Assembly: GCF_019097595.1 (NCBI RefSeq)
Contig: NC_080715.1
Coordinates: 28,475,355-28,539,354, forward strand
DNA from: Hemibagrus wyckioides
Taxonomy: Eukaryota > Chordata > Actinopteri > Siluriformes > Bagridae
DNA: 64,000 nt
Direction of reading: 5' to 3'
In this document: piece after piece, positions 36,236 through 46,915 of the stretch
How positions within the stretch are numbered: the stretch's first letter is position 1
Layout of the letters: the number at the start of each line of letters is the position of its first letter
Made by a program: the position numbers and the translations under genes
Notes under the pieces: generated by a model
Seen by the model: the letters and a program-made list of their open reading frames with translations, nothing else
What the model was told of the DNA's origin: nothing
Database searches by the model: none

Positions 36236-36748
36236 TCATAATGCATGAACTCTGTTACTTCGCTCTGACATCACCACATGGAGGAATGGAGCAGTGGGAT
36301 TGCTTCTCTCTCTGCTGCGAGAAAAGCTACATTTATCGACTAGACAAACATTAAAGCTACAGCAGGTGTCCTCTGGCACTGCGACAACCGAATCACTTTG
36401 AATGTTCCGGATCGATCCGTCCATCAAAAATGCCCCTCGTTGACCATCAATATCAGATGAATCCTTTCTTTCCTGGGTCATGACAGAAAACGAGAAGAGG
36501 CAGATGCATTGTTTGTCATACGCTGACATTAAAGTGAGGTGTGTTGATGAATGTTCATACGGTAGGCCTTGAGAAATGAGCTGGAGCGATGAGAAATCCC
36601 CACATCCCCAGTGTGTGTGCAAATAGCCTTTAAAGAAAGATGAGTGCAGTCTATAAAGCACCTTACTAAGTGATATAGATGAAAAACACATGACATGCAG
36701 AAATGTGTGTGTGTGTGTGTGTGAGAGAGAGAGTGTGTGTGTGGCCAT
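36236..36748 (-). other. Unrecognised minus-strand open frame, possible exon (weak)
   Basis: The 170-codon frame starts in microsatellite-encoded TL/SH repeats, which cannot be trusted. The C-terminal 80 residues (from VMTQERKDSSDIDG to SERSNRVHAL, about 36236-36480) have a mixed, protein-like composition. I do not recognise a family and see no clear splice sites. It lies next to another protein-like minus-strand frame (36794-37006). Chance is a serious alternative. Confidence 0.15.
36704..36743. repeat. (TG)n(AG)n(TG)n microsatellite
   Basis: TG run interrupted by a short GA block. Confidence 0.9.
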
Positions 36749-36793
36749 GTCAGACTAGGTGAAATAATATAAGCGAGGTAAGAGTGTGCCACA

Positions 36794-37006
36794 TCAATAG
36801 CCTCTTTTTGTCAGCATCGATTGGGATTTGTATATCAAGCAGCAGGAGATGCCCTGTATGAATCTTTTGACTCTGTGGTCCAGGACTAGCTTGGCGAAGG
36901 TGCACAACAAAAAGATCAGCAGCAACACAAAAGCATCCTTTAACACCTGGAGGTCTCCTGTCGTTACGTCTCGAATAGAGAAGACCCGGTCAATGATTAT
37001 AAGCAT
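36794..37006 (-). other. Unrecognised minus-strand frame with a membrane-like segment, possible exon (weak)
   Basis: The translation reads MLIIIDRVFSIRDVTTGDLQ then VLKDAFVLLLIFLLCTFAKL and VLDHRVKRFIQGISCC. It has a 15-20 residue hydrophobic segment flanked by charged residues, as in a transmembrane protein. In the same frame the sequence continues upstream (GSFFSFLW) to a possible acceptor cag at about 37035, after which a T-rich stretch is read as coding. No convincing donor site is seen and no family is recognised. It could be an exon, a pseudogene piece or chance. Confidence 0.2.
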
Positions 37007-37039
37007 CCACAGGAAAGAAAAAAAACTCCCCCACTGATG

Positions 37040-39000
37040 TAAATGACTATTGACATGGTGCTGTTTAAAGTGGTTTTGTAAGGCTTTGTGAGGTGTAGTG
37101 CAGTGATTTTGTGTGTCAGGAGAGTCAGAGAAAGTCCATGTCTCTGTTCAGCTCGTTGAAAAGTCTCAAGAGTTTGATTTTTAAGATAAGGAGTAGAACT
37201 TTTTACCTTGCAGCTGTGTAATTACTAGCGCTACAGCACAATAATTACACAGAATTGATGATTAATAAATAAATATGACCTCCTTTCAAGAAATTCTTAT
37301 TGCATACTATATTCTTACATAAGTACATGTATTTGATGATATCCAGACTATGGACATCCATCCAAACAATAGGCTATTCTATCTGAAGCTCTTCTGTCCA
37401 TTGAAGGGTCCTTGCAGGCCTTTTAGGACCTCAATCAGGACAACACCTAGAGCTTTGACATTTCTAGACTCGTCTCACATCTCCCACTAGCTACAATGTA
37501 CATTTTGTACAGCACACATTTCAAATATGCACTAAAATTGCAAACAAATCTAGTTTCTTCATAAGCATGAATACTATTGAATATTCATATCATTATTTTT
37601 CATCAGCATATATATATATATTCAGTCATCGTATTGTATTTAGATGCTGTATTTTTTTAAATATATTTTGTCTATTTTTTTTGTTCTATTTTCTGAATGG
37701 CTAATTCCATTTTATTTTATATTTTATTTTATTTTAAAATTTCATTTTTTGACTATTTTTAATTCGATTTTTATTTATTTATATTACACGGACAGTCATT
37801 AAAAAAACACAAAAAAAACAAACATTTCACCACATGTGTAAGTGACAAATAATATTTTAATTGCAACCATTTATTTTTAGTTCAGTGTAAAAAAAAATCT
37901 GTATTATTAATGCTATTATTACACAGTTATCATCTGTAAGCACTTACTCATTACAGTCAGATAAGCATGTGTCTACCTAAGCAGCGTGTAGTACTTTTCA
38001 GATTATTCACTACCAATGTATAATATTTGGTTAATTGAAAAAATAGTAACTGTGTCCTTGTAAAGTCTCAGAATGTAATTAACTCGTTAAGTCTTTACTG
38101 ACTCTTTAGGACTCATTAGACAGGTCAAGAATTCCTGAGCATAATACAATCTCTGACTCTTTAAACAACCAAGGGCTAATCAATACAGCTGTCTAAGCAT
38201 CTGAAGCTGATTGATGCTAAAGAAGGCTATAAAGATGGCACTTCCAACTCCCACTGTCTAAACATAATTAAAAATTACAGTTAAGGGAAAGTCAAGGCCA
38301 GATTTGGAACAGCAAGAATTATTTTGGTAGATTTGCCATGTTGCTTTGTTGAAGAACATCAGGAAAGAAAGTAAAATCTGATCTGCATGGAAGAGTCATC
38401 AGAAAGAAACATTATGTGTTTTTACTGACTTTGTTGCGCATCCAAACCTTTTTATACGTCACAATTACTGTGAATAAACGTCGTTTTACTTTAAAGTGAG
38501 GGTGTGAACGGTGAGAAATAGACTTCCTGCACTGTTCTCAGTGTTTTATGGATAAAGCCACACAAATCCACCGTGACCCTGACCAGGAAAAAAACAAGCA
38601 TTGAAAATAAATAAATGAATCTGACATTATTTATATTATATAAATGCTTACACTATCAATTAACTGGAACATAAATATATTGATCTCGACAGCTAGCTTA
38701 TTTTTAATTTTTTTTATTCAACCAATGGTGTGTAAACAAATTAATGATACAGGACAACAGCTCTAATGAAGGGACATGGCCAATCAGTGTAAATGTAGTA
38801 GTGATGTAAAAAAAAAAAAAACTGCATAGAACTTGCAAAGAAGACCATGACAACCGCTTGTGGTTTAAATAAATCATTAAATTTCCTTTGCATTTTTAGT
38901 TGTGCACAATATGTTTGGTCTCTTTTTAATACCTGATTAACGAAAATGTTGTGAATAGGCGTTTCTTGAATATAGGTGTTTCTTGATATATCATTCGATA
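37040..39000. other. Unique AT-rich noncoding sequence
   Basis: No gene or repeat family recognised. Confidence 0.5.
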
Positions 39001-39004
39001 TATC

Positions 39005-39031
39005 AATATATATATATACACACACACACAT

Positions 39032-39070
<39 letters not shown>
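39005..39070. repeat. (TA)n(CA)n microsatellite
   Basis: A short TA run leads into about 25 CA units with TA and GC interruptions. Confidence 0.9.
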
Positions 39071-39167
39071 ATGCCTCATATCCTCTATGAATAGGATGAC
39101 TGAACGAATGTTGTCCACTCTCTATCCTGCTCTGCCTGGTACTGAGTTGATTCAGCTCCTGAAGGTT

Positions 39168-39197
39168 ATGTGTGTGTGTGTGTGTGTGTGTGTGTAT
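39168..39197. repeat. (TG)n microsatellite
   Basis: About 14 TG units. Confidence 0.9.
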
Positions 39198-40639
39198 TTT
39201 AGGAAGAGTGTGTGTGTCCAGGGTGAGGTGAGGATAGGGCCCCTCACTGTCTTCGTACACAAGGCTGCTCCCCAGCAGGGCGAACAGGGCGTCTTTGCGC
39301 ACCACACATCTGGACGCCGCCACAACAAGTGACCCACTGTGCGCTGCCGTATGAAATCAAACGCACATTCATAACCGGGTCTCTGATTCTCCTCTGTCCC
39401 CAATCCCCCTCCATCTCAAGGCCAAAATCGCATCCTCAGGGGGTAAAAGAGGATCACACTATTATCTGTGCTATTCAGAGTGGAAAAAAAACACACACAC
39501 ACACACAAACACACTCACATGCATGCTGGTGCATGTCCAGTTGTTTTTTCTCCACATGCCGGTTAAAGAACATCTCACAACGACGAGGTTGTTTAAGTGG
39601 CTCGCGCCAAGCTTCGAGGACAATCCAGTTTCCTGTTGATGGGATTTCCATTCCTACTATGGGCAAAGGGCAAAGACCTTAGTACCACAAGTTCGGTCTA
39701 GAGATGAAGACACGGGTCTGAATAACATCTGAAATAACATCTTACTGGTTAAAAATGAATTATAATGCATCAACTGTGCAATAATGAACATTTCTGATAT
39801 GATCTTAACTTTAAATAGTGTTAAACTTGGGTATGTAGTGGATCAGTACATCACCCAACCAACAAATAGGAAGGGATAAGAGATAAAGCACCTTAGAGAA
39901 AATTACCATAATAATAAAAATAAAAATAAAATAACATATCCTACAGTTTAATATTGTTTCATTATCCAGGTGCAATGAGAATCTTTCTAATCAAGCAAAA
40001 AAGCCTCTGTTATTTATATATAAAACAAAATCTCAGGCAACATCATTATTCATGTTCATTTAAGAATTATTCATCTCTCTTTAATTCTAGTGCAGCTTCG
40101 AAATTTTGATTTGGTGCCATTGTGCCTTTAAAAGACTTGGCTCCATGTTCCAGGATTATTCATGTATTTACACACATCTATTAAAGAAGTCAGCTAGTCA
40201 GATTTGTTACTAAGTATGGTTCTATAAAGTGTAACATTTGATATCTTGAACTATCCATCTCCCTTGTGTCCTTAAAACACCATCCTCTTATTTTTCATTC
40301 CACTTTCCTTACACATCAGGCAGCTAATATTTGCCAAGACTCCATGGCCTGAGAGAGCACTAGCCCCTCAGTGTTAGCTGGCCAGAGGATAGTGGAGAGA
40401 AGTGAGTATTATGGACAGTACTGAAGAGATGCTGTGGTGATGTGTGCAGTGTGAGTTCTTCAAAGGCCTGGGGAGAGGTTCTCATACAGTATCTCTGAGT
40501 CAGTAGACTCCTGCTAAGAAAGAGGGGAAATCCTTACACTTTTATGGCAAGCGTAGTTTTATCCCACTTTTAGCACAGTTCTCTTGTATGAAATGCTATT
40601 GTCATAGAATTGATTTAGCTTGCCTGAAATGTTACAAAG
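39198..40639. other. Unique noncoding sequence with a small (CA)n
   Basis: A (CA)n tract lies at 39489-39512. No gene or repeat family recognised. Confidence 0.5.
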
Positions 40640-40952
40640 GATATATTACACATACACAAAAATGGGCCAGAGTATCTCTCAAACAGCAGATCTTGTAGGA
40701 TGTTCCTGGAATGCAGTGCTTAGTACCTACCATAAGTGGTCCAAGGAAAGGCAACCAGTGAAGATGCTGGATCAGATGGTGAAAGATTACACAGAGCATC
40801 ACAGCTTGCTGGATATGGAGCTGTGTAGCTGTATAGTGGTCAGAGTGACCATGCTGACCATAGAGCAATGGAAGATGGTAATCTTATCATGTATGGCTAA
40901 TGAATCATGTATCACGTGGACGGCCTAGTGAACGTGTGGTCGCTTACCTAAT
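40640..40952 (+). pseudogene. Remnant of Tc1-like (DD36E-family) transposase
   Basis: Collinear with the element at 45.9-46.9 kb, read on the plus strand: gccagagtatctctcaaaca, the helix-turn-helix region (GQSISQTADLVGCSWNAVL) and taagtggtccaaggaaaggc. After an internal deletion come agagcatcacagcttgctgg and ccatagagcaatggaagatg, then the region just after the first catalytic Asp (NESCITWTA). It breaks off at 40952, where it turns into an inverted copy of itself. No terminal repeats or later catalytic motifs are present. Confidence 0.75.
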
Positions 40953-41018
40953 GAAATATATATTTAATTAGGTAAGCGACCACACGTTCACCAGGCCGTC
41001 CACGTGATACATGATTCA
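40901..41018. repeat. 52-bp inverted repeat with 14-nt loop
   Basis: The arm 40901-40952 is complementary to 40967-41018 at 51 of 52 positions, the one mismatch being a cta/cca difference. The loop is 40953-40966 and is AT-rich. The left arm is transposase-derived, so the right arm is an inverted duplicate of the transposon end. Confidence 0.95.
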
Positions 41019-41280
41019 TGTATTCTATATATATATATTAAATGGCAGTGTGAAAACAGGATGAACATAACATGGAGGGAAACAGAATCTTAAGAATATT
41101 GTTACTCTATATTTCGTATTGACCCCCTTTTAATGACACTGTGCACTCTGACCTTTTGTATGCCTCAACTTGCTGAACTTGTGTGTACTTTAAAATAGTC
41201 ACAAGTTTCTTACAACAAAAACCTTTAATGTTATGTCGTTTGTCTCCTAAAATGGTCATCGATAAATCATTTACTATGTC

Positions 41281-41283
<3 letters not shown>
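41019..41283. other. Unique noncoding sequence
   Basis: Nothing recognised. Confidence 0.4.

Positions 41284-41323
<40 letters not shown>
41284..41323. repeat. (TG)n microsatellite
   Basis: About 19 uninterrupted TG units. Confidence 0.95.
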
Positions 41324-41324
<1 letters not shown>

Positions 41325-41890
41325 TTCTTTCAGAAGTCAGGGCTACCTCTGATGAGCCCTCCACAGTCTCCACAGTGATATATGTTGTCCTCTGGCCCTG
41401 GTCTTGTTCATGCACAGCTGTGGCAGGCGGTGGAGGGAGGGACAGAGTGATGTGGGGACAGTGGCTGTCTCTCCTCTGGCCCACAATGCCCTGCTTGTAC
41501 TGCCTTTTTTCCCCAACAAAACAGCAAAACCTCTTACTTTCCATCTTATCAACAGACAAGACAAAAAAAAGAGGAATGAGTGTTGAGTAAATAAAATCAA
41601 AATCAATACATTATAGATATATGACAAAAATTAAAGTGCCTGCAAATACATAAGACAAAAAAATAAAAGCTGTTGTGACCGGTCCTTGATTCGGCCTGCT
41701 GAGGAAATCCTTATAGCTAACATGAATCATTTTTGGGAATTTAATTTTTGTTTTTTAAAAGTTGAATCTATTTTAATTCAATGAAACACTGAGAAGCTCT
41801 TTTTAATAAAATTTCTAACACTGGATAATGTTAATATATGAAAACAAAAATCTAAAAAGAAAGATGAAAGTAGAAAGCTGTTAGCATGAT
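41324..41890. other. Unique noncoding sequence
   Basis: Frames on both strands at 41183-41627 overlap the microsatellite and are not convincing genes. Confidence 0.45.
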
Positions 41891-42095
41891 TAGATTCAAT
41901 TCAATTTTATTCGTTTAGAATCATTTTAACCGCTTTACAGGAACATATAATTTCAGGATTTAAATATAAATTTTAATTTATGCCTAATTAAAACTCAGAG
42001 GCAATGGTTGTGAGGGAAAAATATCCTGAGTCTGAGAATATGTGGAAGAAATCTTGAGAGGAACCAGCCTCAAAAATTTTCACATCCTCATCCTC
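41891..42095 (-). repeat. Dispersed repeat fragment, same family as 1-540
   Basis: attcaattcaattttattcg with accgctttacagg resembles the 10975-11110 tail. Then aatcttgagaggaaccagcc (about 42050) matches the internal part seen at 35800. The order is that of a minus-strand, internally deleted copy. Confidence 0.6.
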
Positions 42096-42728
42096 TTTAA
42101 ACCAGATACAGTGAGATTTTATGTATACAAATTCCTTTCTGTAACTGTCTACAATGACAGTCCAATTGTGACCAGGAGGTCATTCCTTCATGATGCTGTT
42201 TGTTATCAATTCCAGCATATTCATTAGTGGTATTAATTAACAGGATTTTTTTTAACAAACAAGGAATATCAGAGCATGATGAAATGATCTAAACAAAGAT
42301 ATTTGTCTTGGGTCAGGTAGTTCTTGACTTGTGGATCTTTCTCCAAGACAATTGGCAGGAACCTGCTCTTGACAGATGGAGCTAACAAGACTTGATTTGC
42401 TACCATCTGCTTCTCATTATGAAAGGTGCTGCTCTCACTTAAAATCCAGCTAGCAATCATACGAGTAGGAGTCCATAGGACTATGTACAAATTCCATCAA
42501 TTTCTATGTGTGTTATTGGACTGGCTAATTATTTCCTTGCTAATAGGTCTGAAATGTTGAAGCCATTTATATTTTCTCTCATTAGCTCCAACTCCTAACT
42601 CCCTCATTAGGTGAACTATTTTGTCTTGTTTATTCCGATCATCCACAGCCAGAGGAAAGTCATTAGGTCAAGCGGACTTGATGTATTCAAATGCTTTTTG
42701 CATAACACCCTACACCTTCAGCTCTGAA

Positions 42729-42760
<32 letters not shown>

Positions 42761-44217
42761 CCATCATCATCACTGTATCTGATGTTAAAACCCTAATTGC
42801 AGGATTAAGTATTGATTGTTTTCCTGTTTATTCCAGCTGCTAGCACACAAACGTTAGGCAGAACCTGCCAAGGGCCGGGTTGAGCTTCATTATTGGACTA
42901 TGACATGCTCAAGAGGATTGGGTTGCACTGGAGTGGAGGGAAGAACTTTGCTTGAGGCCAGAGTTTTTCATCGGAGCTAGATCACTCTCTCGCACACAGC
43001 GCTGGCCTTTTGACTCCTTGCTTTTATCTGTGGAGCTACTGCGATTCTAGGCAGCACAGTTGGAGGTCTTCGTGTTAGGGCAAAGGCTCCTTGAGGAGAG
43101 CATTTCCTGATCTCTCTCTCTCTCTCTTTCTCTCTCACTGTCTCACTTTTGCTACTGGCACACATGAATTATTCAGTAACTAGCAGAACAAGAAACTACA
43201 AATAAGGTTATGCAGTGCCATGCAGTACCATATGGGTTTCTCATTTTATGCATTTCTACAGGGAAGATGGAAGATTCTTTCCATTCGCTGCCATATGATT
43301 ATGACTTCTAGAGTTAGTTCCAAAAATAAACAAACAGTTAAAAGCAACAAATACACCTTTTATAAAGTCCAGGAAAAAGAATCGACTGCTAATGTGGTGC
43401 TCTCGCTTTAGAGTAGGCTGAAGATTTCCAGATTAAAGTGCAAAACAATCCCAAATACATTAAAGTCCAAATTTCTGCAGTTATACTAATCTACATTATT
43501 CAGTAACTACATTCAACTCAACAAAAGGTGTGTTGTAAGCAGTTAAGAAGTCTGTGCTTGGCCTCAATGTTAAATAACATGATGTTTCCTTCGTCATGGT
43601 GGTTCTAACCGTAAGCAGAGATTATCAGCACATAGTTCAAATGAATCAGCTCCTGGGCCAGATGACCTGGTCTCTGTAGGATGTGTAGAATTGAGCTCGG
43701 CCTGCAGGAGAGAACGACGTCAGAGCCGAGTGGAGCTTGCTTCCCTTCAAGTTGGAAGATGGGAGTGTGTTGGAAGGCTGAAAATGGGATTGCTTCTTTT
43801 TAGTTTATTTGCTTTGTGTGTGTGGGTCTAATAGATGCATTCACATTTACATGATTTGCATGTTCTAGCACTGTGTCAGCTGAAGGATAGATTAAATAAA
43901 GTAATTAAACTAACCAACAAAATGAATGAATAAATGAGGCATAAGATTACAGGTAGATATTTTGTAGATTTATTTATTTTTTGGTAGAAATTGCATGAAA
44001 GGGCATAATTGTACAATTAAAAAGAAAATTAATAAATAAAATATGGGAAAGTTTAAATAAAGGCATTATGCATTATTTTAAAACATACCTGATGTAGATT
44101 TTTGTTGCAGAAATAAGAGGCAAAATGTATTTCTTTGAGATTTGATTTTATGCTTAAATTTTGGAGAGAGTGACAAAGTGCATACTTAAATACAAGGAAT
44201 ATGTTTTTATTGTGAAT
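42096..44217. other. Unique noncoding sequence with (CAT)n and (CT)n tracts
   Basis: (ATC)n of about 15 units lies at 42727-42772 and (CT)n at 43110-43137. No gene or repeat family recognised. Confidence 0.5.
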
Positions 44218-44222
44218 GGTAT

Positions 44223-44684
44223 TGTAATGTCTGGGACACCCGCCCTATGCGGGGCTCGACCCCAGACACCCGTGGTGTGTGTGCACGCACACACCAGCAC
44301 ACGGTGTAATGACACCCATGCACAGGATTCAGCGAAGCACTGCTTTTATTACATTTAAGAAGCAACATAGGGAAACAAACGTAACACTAGACATGGCGTG
44401 GTTAACTAAACAAAACGAAAACAAAACCTAGACCTTAGCTTGGACATGGAACCTAGCAAACAAAACCCCAACAGAAACCACGGTACAGATAATCATGGAC
44501 AAGGACACAAACACAAGGATCCCTATTTATAGGGGTAGACATTAGGGCTAATGGGATACAGGTGACAATCAGGATAGGAACGATAGGAAGGGCATAACGA
44601 GACACACAAAGAAGCAGGCTTCCAAGGTTCACCTGCCAGCGCCCTCTCTGGGCCTGGCAGGGAACTGTCCAGCTGTTCCTGACA
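44223..44684 (-). repeat. Left LTR (3' LTR of a minus-strand element), 462 bp
   Basis: It begins tgtaatgtctgggacacccg and ends agctgttcctgaca on the plus strand. It differs from the other LTR by roughly a dozen substitutions and 8 bp of small indels, i.e. about 97% identity. Many differences are transitions at CpG or TpG/CpA sites. Confidence 0.93.
44345..44531 (-). promoter_or_regulatory. Putative TATA box and poly(A) signal in left LTR
   Basis: On the minus strand tataaata (44524-44531) is followed about 175 bp downstream by aataaa (44345-44350). This spacing fits U3-R-U5 organisation with R between them. The same pair occurs in the right LTR (45528-45535 and 45345-45350). Confidence 0.6.
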
Positions 44685-45222
44685 TAACCCCCCCCCCTCT
44701 AAGGCGCAGCTCCCGAAGCGCCCAACCTCCTCCTAGGGGACACCTCAGGAGTAGGCGGAAGATGTAGTTCATAGAGGGGAGATGCAAGGCCTGATGTAGT
44801 TCATAAATGCAGTCTACGGCGATGCCCCAGGTCCCAGGGGTAAGTTGACATCCGGCCCTGGAAAGAAACGGGAGGGAAGCGTCTTCCACCCGTGGTGCCG
44901 AGCGACATCCTCCACGGAAACTCCATCGCGGAGCGGCGTCCCCGGCTGACAAGGTGGTGGAAGCCCGCCTCCAGGGGGACCAATAAAAAGGGGGTGTCCC
45001 CCATGGCCTGAAGTCGAGTGACGTCCTCCTTGTAAATTCCCTGGGGGAGCGACGTCCTCGACCATAACGAAGATGGGGACACCTCCCTGGGGAAGCGGGG
45101 AAAAGGATCCGCCGGATGCCATCCACCGGTTGTCCAGGGCTCTAGCCAGCAGACTGCAAATCCTTACCGAAGACAGGAACTAGCTGGGAATCCCGCTGGG
45201 TCTCAGAGATGGTCCATGATTC
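44685..45222 (-). other. Internal region of the LTR element, GC-rich, with degenerate duplication
   Basis: This 538-bp region is much richer in G and C than its surroundings. On the minus strand a block beginning gacgtcgctccc and containing ggaggacgtcactcgac (about 44998-45062) recurs in diverged form about 116 bp away (44882-44946: gacgccgctccgc, ggaggatgtcgctcgg). Minus-strand frames are open in all three phases (up to 165 codons, 44629-45126), as expected of GC-rich DNA, and none resembles a retroelement protein. It may hold packaging or dimerisation signals; this is inference. Confidence 0.7.
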
Positions 45223-45692
45223 TGTAATGTCTGGGACCCCCGCCCTATGCGGGGCTCGACCCCAGACGCCCGTGGTGTGTGTGCATGCACACGCCAGCAC
45301 ACGGTGTAATGAGACCCATGCACAGGATTCAGCGAAGCACTGCTTTTATTACATTTAAGACGTGACATAGGGAAACAAACGTAACACTAGACATGGCGTG
45401 GTTAACTAAACAAAACAAAAACAAAAACCTAGACCTTAGCTTGGACATGGAACCTAGCAAACAAAACCCCAACAGAAACCACGGTACAGATAACAATCAT
45501 GGACAAGGACACAAACACAAGGATCCCTATTTATAGGGGTAGACATTAGGGCTAATGGGATACAGGTGACACAATCAGGATAGGAACAATAGGAAGGGCA
45601 TAACAAAAGACACACAAAGAAGCAGGCTTCCAAGGTTCACCTGCCAGCACCCTCTCTGGGCCTGGCAGGGAACTGTCCAGCTGTTCCTGACA
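45223..45692 (-). repeat. Right LTR (5' LTR of a minus-strand element), 470 bp
   Basis: It begins tgtaatgtctgggacccccg and ends agctgttcctgaca. It is 8 bp longer than the left LTR because of four small insertions. The 5-bp duplication ggtat follows at once. Being the upstream LTR of a minus-strand element, it would carry the active promoter. Confidence 0.93.
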
Positions 45693-45825
45693 GGTATCAG
45701 ATCAGATAAATGCAAGGGGTCAGAAATTCATAAGGATAATGCAGACAATCAAATGTCATTGAGGAGAAAAGGTGTGAATGGTTAAATGATGAATATTGAC
45801 AATATGAGTGACCATATTAGTCTCA

Positions 45826-45862
45826 AATTCAAATTAAAGTTTTATTGGTCACATACACTGAC
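45826..45862 (-). repeat. Short retroposon tail
   Basis: attcaaattaaagttttatt followed by ggtcacatacac is the complement of the end of SINE family A. No SINE head is attached; it abuts the truncated right end of the Tc1-like element. Confidence 0.5.
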
Positions 45863-46915
45863 CACCTGCCTAATATTGTGTTATTTTCCTTTTTGCAGCT
45901 AAAACAGCCCTGACCCATCGAGGCATGGACTCCACTAGATCCCTGAAGGTGTGCTGGCACCAAGATGTTAGCAGCAGATCCTTTAAGTCCTGAAAGTCAC
46001 GAGGTGGGGCCTCCATGGATCAGACTTGTTTGTCCAGCACATCCCACAGATGCTCGATTGCATTAAGATCTAGGGAATTTGGAGGCCAAGTCAACACCTC
46101 AAACTCGTTGTTGTGTTCATCAAACCATTCCTGAACCATTTTTGCTTTGTAGCATGGTGCATTATCCTGCTGAAGGAGGCCACAGCCATCAGGGAATACT
46201 GTTTCCATGAAAGTGTGTACTTGCTCTGCAACAATGCTTAGGTAGGTGGAACGTGTCAAAGTAACTTCCACATGGATGGCAGGACCCAAGGATTCCCAGC
46301 AGAACATTGTCCCAAGCATTACACTGGCTCCGCCGGCATGTCCTCTTCCCATAGTGCAAACTGGTGCCATGTGTTCCCCAGGGAAGTGACGCACACACAC
46401 CCGGTCAAAAACGTGACATAAAATAAAATGTGATTCATCAGACCAGGCCACCTTCTTCCATTCCTCTGTGGTCCAGTTCTGTTGATCACATGCCCATTGT
46501 TGCCACTTTGGGTGGTGTACAGGAGTCACCCTGACTGGTCTGCAGCTATGCAGCCACATACATCAGCCACAACAAACTGCGATGCACTGTGTATTCTGAC
46601 ACCTTTCTATCAGAACCAGCATTAACTTCTTCAGCAATCTGAGCAACAGTAGCTTGTCTGTTGGATTGGATCACACGGGCCAGCCTTCACTCCCCACCTG
46701 CATCAATGAGCCTTGGCCACCCATGACCCTGTTGCCGGTTCACCACTGTTCCTTCCTTGGACCACTTTTGACAGACATTGACCACTGCAGACCGGGAACA
46801 CCCCACAAGAGCTGCAGTTTTGAAGATGCTCTGATCCAGTCATCTAGACATCACAATTTGACCCTTTGTCAAACTCGCTCAAATCCTTACGCTTGCCCAA
46901 TTTTCCTGATTCTAA
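45858..46915 (-). mobile_element. Tc1-like DD36E-type transposon lacking both terminal repeats
   Basis: Collinear with a common fish Tc1 family whose left repeat is preserved in the fragment at 53730. The gene runs on the minus strand from about 46890 (complement of gcttgcccaatttt) to the stop at 45870. The ends correspond to positions just inside the terminal repeats, so both repeats were lost, the left end at a short retroposon tail. It lies 160 bp from the LTR element. Confidence 0.85.
45870..46890 (-). pseudogene. Tc1-like transposase with DD36E spacing
   Basis: The start codon is ATT where the family has ATG before GKRK. A helix-turn-helix region with frameshifts covers about 46700-46880. 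The open part 46020-46559 carries AWSDESHF (first Asp), LLQQDNAPCYKA (second Asp) and DLNAIEHLWD (Glu). Thirty-six residues separate the second Asp and the Glu, giving DD36E. At 46020 a CGA-type codon has become TGA; the C-terminus then continues (SMEAPPRDFQDLKDLLLTSW) to the RAVLAAKRKITQY end at 45870. All catalytic residues survive, but it cannot make a full protein. Confidence 0.88.

Larger units (their letters stand above)
44218..45697 (-). mobile_element. Compact non-coding LTR retrotransposon (TRIM-like)
   Basis: Two direct repeats (44223-44684 and 45223-45692) start TG and end CA, and the whole is flanked by the 5-bp target duplication ggtat (44218-44222 and 45693-45697). The LTRs enclose only 538 bp. 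A polypurine-like tract (agag then ten G on the minus strand, plus positions 44688-44701) lies just inside the left LTR, so the element reads right to left. TATA and AATAAA signals in the LTRs agree. A TGG that could begin a primer-binding site lies a few bases inside the right LTR (complement of 45214-45216), but I cannot name the tRNA. No gag, protease or RT motif is seen, so mobilisation would need another element's proteins. Confidence 0.93.

Noticed and set aside
44629..45126. 165-codon minus-strand frame as a gag-like gene of the LTR element
   Set aside because: All three minus frames are open over the GC-rich interior, the frame runs into the LTR, and no gag, zinc-knuckle or protease motif is visible.
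44223..45692. Simple segmental duplication instead of LTRs
   Set aside because: TG...CA ends, a perfect 5-bp duplication at the outer edges only, and an internal polypurine tract fit LTR retrotransposition better.
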